Of a stretch of DNA of 39,554 nt, positions 27,065 to 33,912 are shown in pieces (the stretch's first letter is position 1; the number at the start of each line of letters is the position of its first letter). This DNA comes from Methanobrevibacter sp. UBA412 (lineage in GTDB: Archaea; Methanobacteriota; Methanobacteria; Methanobacteriales; Methanobacteriaceae). The notes beneath the pieces are model-generated. The model saw nothing but the letters and a program-made list of their open reading frames with translations, did no database searches and had not been told where the DNA came from. Position numbers and translations under genes: made by a program. Location of the stretch: the NCBI GenBank assembly GCA_002495685.1, contig DAGJ01000013.1, positions 1 through 39,554 of the forward strand, in the 5' to 3' direction.

Positions 27065-27520
27065 TTATTCATCATCTTTTTCATTCGCCCGAGCTTCCAT
27101 TGCACCAGGTGCAACAGCTAATATAGCTTCTAATATTTCATTAGGTCTTGGAGGACAACCTGGTACTTCAGCAGCTATAGGTATGAAATCTGAAGCTGGT
27201 GCATTAACTGTTCCTCCTTCTTGGTTAAAAACATCCCCTGATTGAGGACAATTACCTATTGCAACTACAAGTTTTGGTTCAGGCATTTTAGTATATATTC
27301 TTCTTAAATTATCTTTCCAATGATCTGTAACTGCACCAGTTAATAAGATTATATCCGCTTCACGAGGATTATTTTGAAGATATATTCCATATTGTTCTAA
27401 ATCATATCTAGGAGAAGTCACGGCAACTAATTCCACATCACAACCGTTACACCCACCACAATTAACTATACAAACATGAATTGAAGTTTTCCTAAAAATG
27501 TTCTTCAGCTTATTAAGCAT
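27065..27520 (-). CDS. ehaN: Eha [NiFe]-hydrogenase small subunit
   Basis: The NuoB-like electron-transfer subunit (151 aa) that holds the cluster closest to the NiFe site. [10 protein letters not shown] (C21, C24, C27), [10 protein letters not shown] (C91) and VPGCPPRP (C122) provide the proximal [4Fe-4S] ligands, of which C24, C27, C91 and C122 are the most likely set. It has only this one cluster, as in other group 4 hydrogenases. AAGGTAGTGA before the ATG supports the start. It sits between ehaM and the large subunit gene. Confidence 0.94.
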   Translation of the reverse strand: MLNKLKNIFRKTSIHVCIVNCGGCNGCDVELVAVTSPRYDLEQYGIYLQNNPREADIILLTGAVTDHWKDNLRRIYTKMPEPKLVVAIGNCPQSGDVFNQEGGTVNAPASDFIPIAAEVPGCPPRPNEILEAILAVAPGAMEARANEKDDE

Positions 27521-27558
27521 TATACTTTCACTACCTTTATAAAATAAAATTCATTATA

Positions 27559-27951
27559 TTACTCAATATTATTATTTAAAATTGCAAATAACTGGTTCCT
27601 ACCTTCTTGCAATACTTCACCATAATCTTCCCCTTCAACTATTCTTTTAGATAAAGGAACTCTAATTTTATCCCCTTGTTCAACTGTAATCATTTCTAAA
27701 ACTTCTATAAACCATTTAAGATGTAAATCAGAATATAATTTTAGTAAAATTTCTTCATGATTAGCAGATTGAAAGGTCGCATGTAAATTATTAATATTAC
27801 TCATATCTAAACTATTTACGAATAAATCATTCACTTCATCAATGGATACTTGGAATTCTTCACTTAAAGGACCAATTACATCTTTTTGCCATTGATAAGA
27901 TTCTATTTCTCTCATTTTCAATTGACGCAATAACTTATCATCATTTACCAT
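27559..27951 (-). CDS. ehaM: Eha subunit M, small hydrophilic protein
   Basis: A soluble, mostly helical protein of 130 residues with no cysteine and no membrane segment. Position and character match EhaM (DUF1959), just before the small subunit. Its biochemical role is unknown; it is perhaps an assembly or connecting subunit on the cytoplasmic face. GTAGGAG and a second AAGGAT before the ATG at 27951 are both possible ribosome sites. Confidence 0.85.
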   Translation of the reverse strand: MVNDDKLLRQLKMREIESYQWQKDVIGPLSEEFQVSIDEVNDLFVNSLDMSNINNLHATFQSANHEEILLKLYSDLHLKWFIEVLEMITVEQGDKIRVPLSKRIVEGEDYGEVLQEGRNQLFAILNNNIE

Positions 27952-28003
27952 AATCCTTAATCAACTCCTACATCCCTTTATTTTAATGAATTTATTATTA
28001 ATT

Positions 28004-28333
28004 TTATATTATGAATATGTAATTTGTAATTATCCAGATTATCCCTGCAACGATTATTCCTATTACAGTTTCTTTCCTACCATAACCTGGTCTCATTCCC
28101 ATAACAAAACCTATTAAAAGTAATGATATGGCTATTATTAATACAGATAATGTTTTTGAAAATAATGCAAAATTAAATAATAATACCCAACCTATAATTG
28201 CTGCAATTAATGCTACAATATCTATTTTTTGGATAATATATATTTCTCCATGCTTCTTATAACTTACAAGTAATCCTAAAACAGATCCTACAATGAAAGT
28301 TAATAAGTATAATAATAAAAATGTTATATCCAT
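28004..28333 (-). CDS. ehaL: Eha membrane subunit L
   Basis: A small integral membrane protein of 109 residues with about four transmembrane helices (LLLYLLTFIVGSVLGLLVSY first, VIGIIVAGIIWIITNYIFII last). It is identified by its place as the twelfth gene in the eha order. There are no charged residues inside the helices that would mark a proton path. AGAGGT before the ATG supports the start. Confidence 0.82.
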   Translation of the reverse strand: MDITFLLLYLLTFIVGSVLGLLVSYKKHGEIYIIQKIDIVALIAAIIGWVLLFNFALFSKTLSVLIIAISLLLIGFVMGMRPGYGRKETVIGIIVAGIIWIITNYIFII

Positions 28334-28346
28334 TTTTCTTTAACCT

Positions 28347-28616
28347 CTACATTACCTTATACATGTATAAAAATGATATTGCAACAATTATAATAGTTAC
28401 AAAGAACATTATTTTCTCTAAATTCTCATTAAAGTGAGAAACTTTATCAGTATTACTCTTATACATTAATGGGAAAAAGAGACAACCTATGAATACTAAA
28501 GGCACACCTGATATTATACCATATTGTCCTTGGAAGATACATATTAAAGCTGAGCATAATGTAATCCCTAAGGCTACAATTGATGCTAGTAATAAAAAAT
28601 CTTGTTCTTCTTTCAT
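28347..28616 (-). CDS. ehaK: Eha membrane subunit K
   Basis: A small membrane protein of 89 residues with three helices separated by short loops (FLLLASIVALGITLCSALIC; GVPLVFIGCLFFPLMY; IMFFVTIIIVAISFLYMY). It is placed by order after the NuoH-like ehaJ. AGGGAT and AGGGT upstream provide ribosome-site options. The function of this subunit is unknown beyond membership in the membrane arm. Confidence 0.82.
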   Translation of the reverse strand: MKEEQDFLLLASIVALGITLCSALICIFQGQYGIISGVPLVFIGCLFFPLMYKSNTDKVSHFNENLEKIMFFVTIIIVAISFLYMYKVM

Positions 28617-28665
28617 CTTTACCCTATCCCTTTTTTACCAATTATTATATATTTTCTTTTTTTAA

Positions 28666-29526
28666 TTAAATTATTAACATTAAAACTGTACCTAAAGTAC
28701 AAACGATTGCAATTGAAATTTGAGTCATAACTGAATGATTTGGATTTAACATTGGTGTTACTGCACTTATAAAACCCATTATAACAGTAATAATTATCAT
28801 TCCAATAATTAAACCTAATAAACCTATAGGTCCACAGAACACAACAAGGAATACCCATAAAAGCATATACCATGCAACAGAATCTGTAAACATTATAAGC
28901 CCTCTTAACACACCAAAATGTTCAGTTTCAAAACCTGTAACTAAATCCTTAGCTTTAGTAATACAAAAAGGATTATACGGAGCTTTACTTAAAATTAAAG
29001 TTAAAAACATTATAGCTGCAAGAGGCAATGAAAATATTAAAGGCCCATGAACTGATTGATAACTAATTAAACTAGAAATATTTAAAGTCCCAGTTTTTAA
29101 GAAAATCAATGCAAGAACCGCGAATAAAGGTAATTCTGCTGCTGCAGAGAAAACTGCTCGCACACAACTAAGTTTACCATATGGAGAACCACTACTACTT
29201 CCCGCATTATGCTCAACAATTTTATGAACTGCATAAATACCAAATATTATTAAAAGTGATCCTTCAAGAACAGGCCCTTCAATTACACCAGTCGCCCACA
29301 CTGCAGAAAATATTACAACAATCCCCACATACAATGGATAAGTAGCAGTTCTTGGAAAACTAGTTTCCTTAAAGAAAAATTTGATACTATGGATTAAATC
29401 TTGTACAATTGGAGGACCTGGCCTAAGCTGAACACGTGCCATAACCTTCCTATGTAATCCTAAAAGTAAACTTCCAAAGAGAAAAGCCACTAAGATATTC
29501 ACTATAATATTTAGCATTAAATTCAT
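28666..29526 (-). CDS. ehaJ: Eha NuoH-like membrane anchor subunit
   Basis: The conserved NuoH/EchB-type subunit that ties the hydrogenase module to the membrane. It has about eight helices in 286 residues. The cytoplasmic loop [20 protein letters not shown] followed by KFFFKE is the family signature, and [15 protein letters not shown] holds a conserved membrane glutamate. I prefer the ATG at 29526 because AGGGTGA is six bases away. The ATG at 29532 directly abuts that site. It is one of the two universally conserved membrane proteins of group 4 hydrogenases, and thus central to energy coupling. Confidence 0.92.
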   Translation of the reverse strand: MNLMLNIIVNILVAFLFGSLLLGLHRKVMARVQLRPGPPIVQDLIHSIKFFFKETSFPRTATYPLYVGIVVIFSAVWATGVIEGPVLEGSLLIIFGIYAVHKIVEHNAGSSSGSPYGKLSCVRAVFSAAAELPLFAVLALIFLKTGTLNISSLISYQSVHGPLIFSLPLAAIMFLTLILSKAPYNPFCITKAKDLVTGFETEHFGVLRGLIMFTDSVAWYMLLWVFLVVFCGPIGLLGLIIGMIIITVIMGFISAVTPMLNPNHSVMTQISIAIVCTLGTVLMLII

Positions 29527-29562
29527 TATCATTCACCCTAAAAATTTAGAAAACCATTTAAA

Positions 29563-29781
29563 TTAATACCCTGTAAATGGTTCTTCTACTCTTTCCTCCA
29601 CTTCGTCTTTTTTAGGTTTAGCCATATTAATTAAACCAAATGAAAATATGAATAATGGTATGCAAATAATTGCTAAAGCAATTGTAAGATATTCAGATGT
29701 GAAAAATCCAATAATTATACCTAATAAAGATGCTACACAAATTATATAACCCAATATTCTAACTTTATCCATAATTTCCAC
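29563..29781 (-). CDS. ehaI: Eha membrane subunit I
   Basis: A 72-residue protein with two transmembrane helices and an acidic-basic tail (PKKDEVEERVEEPFTGY). It has an excellent ribosome site, AAGGTGG. Its start is one base from the ehaH stop (29783), so translation is probably coupled. It is assigned by position in the eha order. Confidence 0.82.
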   Translation of the reverse strand: MEIMDKVRILGYIICVASLLGIIIGFFTSEYLTIALAIICIPLFIFSFGLINMAKPKKDEVEERVEEPFTGY

Positions 29782-29782
29782 C

Positions 29783-30463
29783 TTAAATAACTTTAATCAC
29801 TATTAATAATATTTCTATTGCTCTAATCATTATAAATAAACTACTTAAATGTATTATAAGTATAAATGGTGATCCTGGAGTCCTAAACATTTCAGCTTTA
29901 GTAGCGAAAAATGGTGCAATACCCGTTTCACCACAAACCCCTATAAACATTAACAATGCACCAAATATCATCATCGGAGTAGTATAAGTCATTTGAGATA
30001 TTACTAATAAACTTAATGTACCTGTACTTGCAAGAATTAAACAAGCCCCACCAAATAAAGGTAAACTACATAAAGTAGCTATAATCCCATATTGATAAGC
30101 AGCATCCAATACACTTACTTGTTTTACAGCAGACACAATACCAATATTAACAATACCCACTAATGCCATGAATAAAGTAAAATTATACAAATCACCTGTA
30201 ATCATAGCACCTGCAGTAGCAATACCACAAATAATTGCTAAGAACCTTCGTTGCTTAAATTCAGATAAACCAACACCAACACGAGTATCTTCTAACTTAC
30301 CAAAACTAGCCTCAACTTGTGTTTCAGGACGACTAAAAGCAATTAAAACTGTGAATAATATTATAACTACAAACATAAATAAATGAAATGGATTGATATA
30401 AAAGACAATATCCCCTAAAGGTATTGTTCCTAAAATATTTCCACCTAAACTTTCAATAATCAT
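29783..30463 (-). CDS. ehaH: Eha subunit H, half-length antiporter-like membrane protein
   Basis: The 226 residues have about six or seven helices and resemble the first half of NuoL/M/N and MrpD proton-translocating subunits: [38 protein letters not shown] and [20 protein letters not shown] align with known antiporter blocks. Full-length members are near 480-500 residues, so this ends after the eighth helix or earlier. Judged by eye, the fifth-helix glutamate is replaced by Ala (FMALV) and the seventh-helix lysine by Glu (CGETG). That makes a standard proton channel doubtful. The ribosome site is weak (GAGATGAAAAGGAT). Confidence 0.85.
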   Translation of the reverse strand: MIIESLGGNILGTIPLGDIVFYINPFHLFMFVVIILFTVLIAFSRPETQVEASFGKLEDTRVGVGLSEFKQRRFLAIICGIATAGAMITGDLYNFTLFMALVGIVNIGIVSAVKQVSVLDAAYQYGIIATLCSLPLFGGACLILASTGTLSLLVISQMTYTTPMMIFGALLMFIGVCGETGIAPFFATKAEMFRTPGSPFILIIHLSSLFIMIRAIEILLIVIKVI

Positions 30464-30479
30464 ATCCTTTTCATCTCAC

Positions 30480-31151
30480 TTATTTCCTATTATACTCTTC
30501 TCGCATAAGAGTACCTATTAATCCCATCTTACTTGCAACTTTTAAGAGTAAACCAAATGCAGATAATAATAATGCTAATAACCATAATTTAGGTAATGCG
30601 AAGAAAATACAGAAACCTATAATCCATAAAGTCCAAGCAACACCACTAATACCACTAAGACCATTAATCACCCGAATCGGTAAACCTCTAGCTTTTCTAC
30701 AGAAAATATAAAATACAATTCCAGCACCAGCTATAACCCCACCAGTAAATCCACTTAACCATACACCATAACCAATTAAAATTAATGAAATAAAGTTAGG
30801 GGCTGTAGTCATAATCTCAAAATCAGCAGTTAACGGTAAAGGTAAAAATGATGCTTTCTTATCCATCTTATGCATTTCACGAGAAAGAAGAATTTCACTA
30901 ATAGCTAAAGTTTCAGCTAACTCAACAGTAAATCCAGGAAGGACCAATGCTTCAGCTAAATCTGTACCTAAAGCACCAACAACTAAAAGCATAGCTAATC
31001 CAACAATATCTGTTAAAATTAAAACTTGAATATCCCGTTTTTCAATAGCTATTCCAGTTAACCCAATAAAAGCTATAATAAGTGCAGTGTAAACTGCAGG
31101 TAAATACATATTAATAACTATTGGAGAGACTGTAGTAGGAATATAAACCAT
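30480..31151 (-). CDS. ehaG: Eha membrane subunit G
   Basis: An integral membrane protein of 223 residues with about six helices. It starts one base after the ehaF stop (TAAATG) with GGAGGGAT in the end of ehaF, so the two are coupled. The middle loop has LLSREMHKMDKKASFLPLPL. I cannot relate it with confidence to a known antiporter subunit. Assigned by place and membrane character. Confidence 0.83.
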   Translation of the reverse strand: MVYIPTTVSPIVINMYLPAVYTALIIAFIGLTGIAIEKRDIQVLILTDIVGLAMLLVVGALGTDLAEALVLPGFTVELAETLAISEILLSREMHKMDKKASFLPLPLTADFEIMTTAPNFISLILIGYGVWLSGFTGGVIAGAGIVFYIFCRKARGLPIRVINGLSGISGVAWTLWIIGFCIFFALPKLWLLALLLSAFGLLLKVASKMGLIGTLMREEYNRK

Positions 31152-31745
31152 TTAATTATCCCTCCAATTTTGTTCTTCATGAGCTTTTCGATTATTTTCA
31201 TTAACCTGAGAAGATAAATTATCCCCAAAATTAATAGCCTTTTTCACATCTTCTTTAATAACTTCTTCATCATTTTTATGATTCATAGTGAAATTTAAAG
31301 CTAACCATGAAGCTATAATAAAAGCCATCATTAGAATACTGGATTCTAATATTGTATCAAAACCACGAGTATAATACAAGATTTCATCTATTAAACCACC
31401 AGGAGATGAATATATAGATGTACCAAAGTATTTACTAATAGTACTTACATACTGACTTATTGGAGTCATATAAGCCGTTATCATACCAATTTCCGGACTA
31501 TTAGCTGGGTATTGAGCATGAACAATTCCAGGTTCTCCAAGTACTTGTCCTCCACGATCATAAGGAGCTAAAGGTAATCCTGCATCTACTTGAACTTGTG
31601 GTGCTGGACGAGTATATAATTGATTCTCATTTAAAGCCATTGGTACAAAAAATCCTATAAGTAAAAATAATGCCATGATTATAGCAAATAATCTAGGAAT
31701 ATTTTTCGGCTTAGCAAGTTGATTCCAAAGATTTCCTATCCTCAT
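31152..31745 (-). CDS. ehaF: Eha membrane subunit F
   Basis: A 197-residue protein with one helix near residues 18-36, an external loop of about 85 residues rich in Pro, Gly and Tyr, a second helix (about 133-152), and a charged cytoplasmic tail ending [10 protein letters not shown]. Its ATG overlaps the ehaE stop by four bases (ATGA). The large outside loop is unusual for a hydrogenase membrane subunit and could contact the cell envelope. Confidence 0.82.
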   Translation of the reverse strand: MRIGNLWNQLAKPKNIPRLFAIIMALFLLIGFFVPMALNENQLYTRPAPQVQVDAGLPLAPYDRGGQVLGEPGIVHAQYPANSPEIGMITAYMTPISQYVSTISKYFGTSIYSSPGGLIDEILYYTRGFDTILESSILMMAFIIASWLALNFTMNHKNDEEVIKEDVKKAINFGDNLSSQVNENNRKAHEEQNWRDN

Positions 31746-32002
31746 ACATCAGCCCCCAATTCTTCTAAACGAGTAATAGCTCTAAATAATACAAGTGTAA
31801 TTATCATAGTTGTAGCTATAAAAGTTATTATTGCAATTGTATGATTATAACTTAAAAATATTAAACTAACACCAATACTAGGAACTTCAGTATTAATTGT
31901 TCTTATAATAGGATCTTTAACTCCCGGACCCCAAACTACAGCTAAACTACCAACAATACATAAAACAATTCCTAAATAAAACCAAATTTGAAGATCAAAC
32001 AT
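31742..32002 (-). CDS. ehaE: Eha membrane subunit E
   Basis: An 86-residue protein with two or three helices. The loop [20 protein letters not shown] is somewhat like the small Mrp subunit G (weak, by eye). The start overlaps the ehaD stop (TAATG), with GGAGGGA at the end of ehaD as ribosome site. Confidence 0.82.
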   Translation of the reverse strand: MFDLQIWFYLGIVLCIVGSLAVVWGPGVKDPIIRTINTEVPSIGVSLIFLSYNHTIAIITFIATTMIITLVLFRAITRLEELGADV

Positions 32003-32271
32003 TATGATCCCTCCAAATTTCGATGTCTAATCTCATCAACTTTAATTATAGATAATAAAAATACTATAATAGATAATGGACTTAATAATGCAACTAAGAA
32101 AGCAATATCTAAGTATTGGAATGCAACCATTGCAAGGAAAAATCCTGCATCTAATAAAGATAACATGATTAATTTATCTAATGGTTTTTTTAATAGTATA
32201 ACTCCAATCGTTCCAACTAATAATAATATTACAGCTATACTTGTTATATCAATAAAGTTTAAAGGATTCAT
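32002..32271 (-). CDS. ehaD: Eha membrane subunit D
   Basis: A three-helix membrane protein of 89 residues ([58 protein letters not shown]). The size and pattern recall small antiporter subunits such as MrpC/NuoK, but no signature is clear. AGAGGAAT supports the ATG. It lies 12 bases after ehaC. Confidence 0.82.
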   Translation of the reverse strand: MNPLNFIDITSIAVILLLVGTIGVILLKKPLDKLIMLSLLDAGFFLAMVAFQYLDIAFLVALLSPLSIIVFLLSIIKVDEIRHRNLEGS

Positions 32272-32283
32272 TATTTATTCCTC

Positions 32284-32556
32284 TTATCCATCTTCATTAT
32301 CTAAGATTATTTCATTATCTAATTTTTTAAGTGAATATGCTATTGCATTACTACTTAATGTACTTGTAATAAAGAATGTTGCAGCAACAATAAAACCAAA
32401 CATTGATTGAGCATACAATGCAATTATTGCAGTTATACCGAAATCTACAACATTTAAGTATAATAATTTTTCAACTCGATTATTTGTAACAAGTGAGCGT
32501 AATGCCATTAATATAATTATTATACCTATAATTGAAATGTATAATTCATTTGCCAT
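32284..32556 (-). CDS. ehaC: Eha membrane subunit C
   Basis: A 90-residue, three-helix membrane protein with a basic loop after helix one (SLVTNNRVEKLLYLNVVDFG) and an acidic tail (LDNEIILDNEDG). The layout again resembles Mrp/NuoK-type small subunits. It begins 26 bases after ehaB with only a weak GAAGA ribosome site. Confidence 0.82.
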   Translation of the reverse strand: MANELYISIIGIIIILMALRSLVTNNRVEKLLYLNVVDFGITAIIALYAQSMFGFIVAATFFITSTLSSNAIAYSLKKLDNEIILDNEDG

Positions 32557-32582
32557 TATCTTCTACAACCACATATTCTTTA

Positions 32583-33086
32583 TTATAATTCATTTGTATA
32601 TCTATTCATTTTTTTAGCTATTTTACCAAGGAATTTACTAGAGTATTTATGATATATTCCTTGAATAAGCAGTATAGCTATCACTGCTCCACATATAAAC
32701 ATTTCTGGTGTTATTCCAATAAATGTTGAAAATATGAAAATTAAAACAGTCATTGTTAATGTACCAGTTGTTCCAGCATAACCCGGATCTGCACATAATC
32801 TGTTTCCTATAAAGACTATTAATGCTGCAATTAATCCTCCTTGAAATCCACAAACCATTATCGCTATAGAACTTATTAATGTTCCTGCAGATGCATCTGG
32901 AGAACATAATATATTTCCTTGGAAAAATCCACCAGATAAATCGCCTTTACGTTTTTCAATATCATGACCTACTATATCTGCTCCTTTTACTCCTGGTTGT
33001 TCAGGTAATCCGAAATAAGTATCTACGATTATAAAATTAATTAAAGATATTATTGTTGCGAGTATTATTCCTACGAATATATTCAT
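32583..33086 (-). CDS. ehaB: Eha membrane subunit B
   Basis: A membrane protein of 167 residues with about four helices and a long first loop (residues 24-60; [20 protein letters not shown] and onward) that contains a conserved-looking Asp/His set. AGGAGGT in the end of ehaA is an ideal ribosome site, and the start overlaps the ehaA stop (TAATG). Assigned from order. Confidence 0.83.
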   Translation of the reverse strand: MNIFVGIILATIISLINFIIVDTYFGLPEQPGVKGADIVGHDIEKRKGDLSGGFFQGNILCSPDASAGTLISSIAIMVCGFQGGLIAALIVFIGNRLCADPGYAGTTGTLTMTVLIFIFSTFIGITPEMFICGAVIAILLIQGIYHKYSSKFLGKIAKKMNRYTNEL

Positions 33087-33406
33087 TATTCTACAACCTC
33101 CTGTGTTTCTGGAGGTTTAGGGAATAAGTAAAAGAAAAAATATTTTGTAAATACTGCAGAAATCACGCCAATTAGAACTGCTAAAACGATTCCATGATAA
33201 ATCCATATGTATCCAAGTCTATAAAATATTGCTAAAAGACCTATAGCTATTATTGGTGTTGGAAAGATTGCACTCATGTTAAATGAGTATCTAATTGGTT
33301 TATCCGGTAACCAAGACAACCCTAATCCCTTAGCAATGATTACTGACACTATTATTGTGATTAAGTAACCAGAAAATAAATATATTTCATTACCTTGAAT
33401 AAACAT
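33086..33406 (-). CDS. ehaA: Eha membrane subunit A, first gene of operon
   Basis: A 106-residue membrane protein with three helices and the loop [20 protein letters not shown] between the first two. It is the promoter-proximal gene of the eha cluster. The ATG at 33406 has only AGGA three bases before it, so a short-leader or leaderless transcript is likely. All following genes to 19524 run in the same direction with gaps of 0 to 52 bases. Confidence 0.85.
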   Translation of the reverse strand: MFIQGNEIYLFSGYLITIIVSVIIAKGLGLSWLPDKPIRYSFNMSAIFPTPIIAIGLLAIFYRLGYIWIYHGIVLAVLIGVISAVFTKYFFFYLFPKPPETQEVVE

Positions 33407-33427
33407 GATTCCTATTATATAATTTAG

Positions 33428-33456
33428 TATATAAATAAATTATGTCTTATATTAAA
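33428..33456 (-). promoter_or_regulatory. Candidate eha promoter (TATA elements)
   Basis: Read on the minus strand, TTTAATATA (33456-33448) is followed by ATTTATATA (33436-33428). Both fit the archaeal TATA box. The farther one would start transcription near 33426, giving a leader of about 20 bases. The nearer one would give a leaderless message at the ehaA ATG. Sequence alone cannot choose. Confidence 0.45.
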
Positions 33457-33641
33457 GCCAAAAATTATTTAAATAATAAAGAAAATTTTTTAACAAAAAT
33501 TTAAATTATTTAATATTATAAAAATAAATTTTCATAAAATATTTTTCTGATTTTTTATAAAATAAAATTCTTAATAATTATATTGTGGAAAGGTACTATT
33601 TTTTTTACATTAATTCTTTACAAATTCAATATGATTTTAAG

Positions 33642-33651
33642 CCCCCCCCCC
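33642..33651. repeat. C10 homopolymer tract upstream of adhesin
   Basis: Ten consecutive C, the same length as the tract at 329-338, lie 261 bases before the adhesin ATG and about 235 bases from the ehaA start. The flanks of the two tracts are not alike. Confidence 0.8.
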
Positions 33652-33754
33652 AATAGTGTTAAATAATTTAAAAAAATAGGCTATTAATAAATTTTTTAAA
33701 GTTAAACTAAATTTCCATCCCCCTAAAAAAAGAATATTATCCATTAATTTAATT

Positions 33755-33812
33755 TAAAAATTTATTAATTAAATATTTAGCTTAAAATCAAATATAAAAA
33801 TTTATTAATTAA
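33755..33812. repeat. Direct repeat pair, 18 bp, 40 bp apart
   Basis: TAAAAATTTATTAATTAA occurs at 33755-33772 and again at 33795-33812. The centres are exactly 40 bases apart, close to four helical turns, placing both on the same face of the DNA about 100-160 bases before the adhesin ATG. A paired regulator-binding site is possible. The low base complexity makes chance a real alternative. Confidence 0.5.
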
Positions 33813-33912
33813 GTTTTATAGATTGATTTTTATCTCTTAAAAATTTATTTTAAAAATTTTTTTAGAGTTAAATAGGGTGTCAATTTAATTAAAAAAAAGG
33901 TTTGATAAAAAA

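Larger units (their letters stand above)
33407..33912. other. Divergent regulatory gap between eha and adhesin gene
   Basis: This 506-base gap holds no gene. It contains the candidate eha promoter (33428-33456), a C10 tract (33642-33651), an 18-base direct repeat pair (33755-33812) and AT-rich sequence with several TATA-like words ahead of the adhesin gene. AAAGGTTTGAT just before 33913 is the adhesin ribosome site. Confidence 0.6.

Noticed and set aside
28619..28873. 84-residue frame overlapping ehaJ
   Set aside because: It lies wholly in another frame of the NuoH-like gene and is rich in Cys, Tyr and Asn with no family features.
32647..32907. 86-residue frame inside ehaB
   Set aside because: It is an out-of-frame shadow of a membrane gene with skewed composition.
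18835..33406. Cluster as the Ehb hydrogenase operon
   Set aside because: Gene order (NuoH-like gene tenth, small and large subunits fourteenth and fifteenth, followed by 6- and 10-cluster polyferredoxins, HAD and Ftr-like genes) fits eha. Ehb has its small and large subunits thirteenth and fourteenth with the NuoH-like gene after them.
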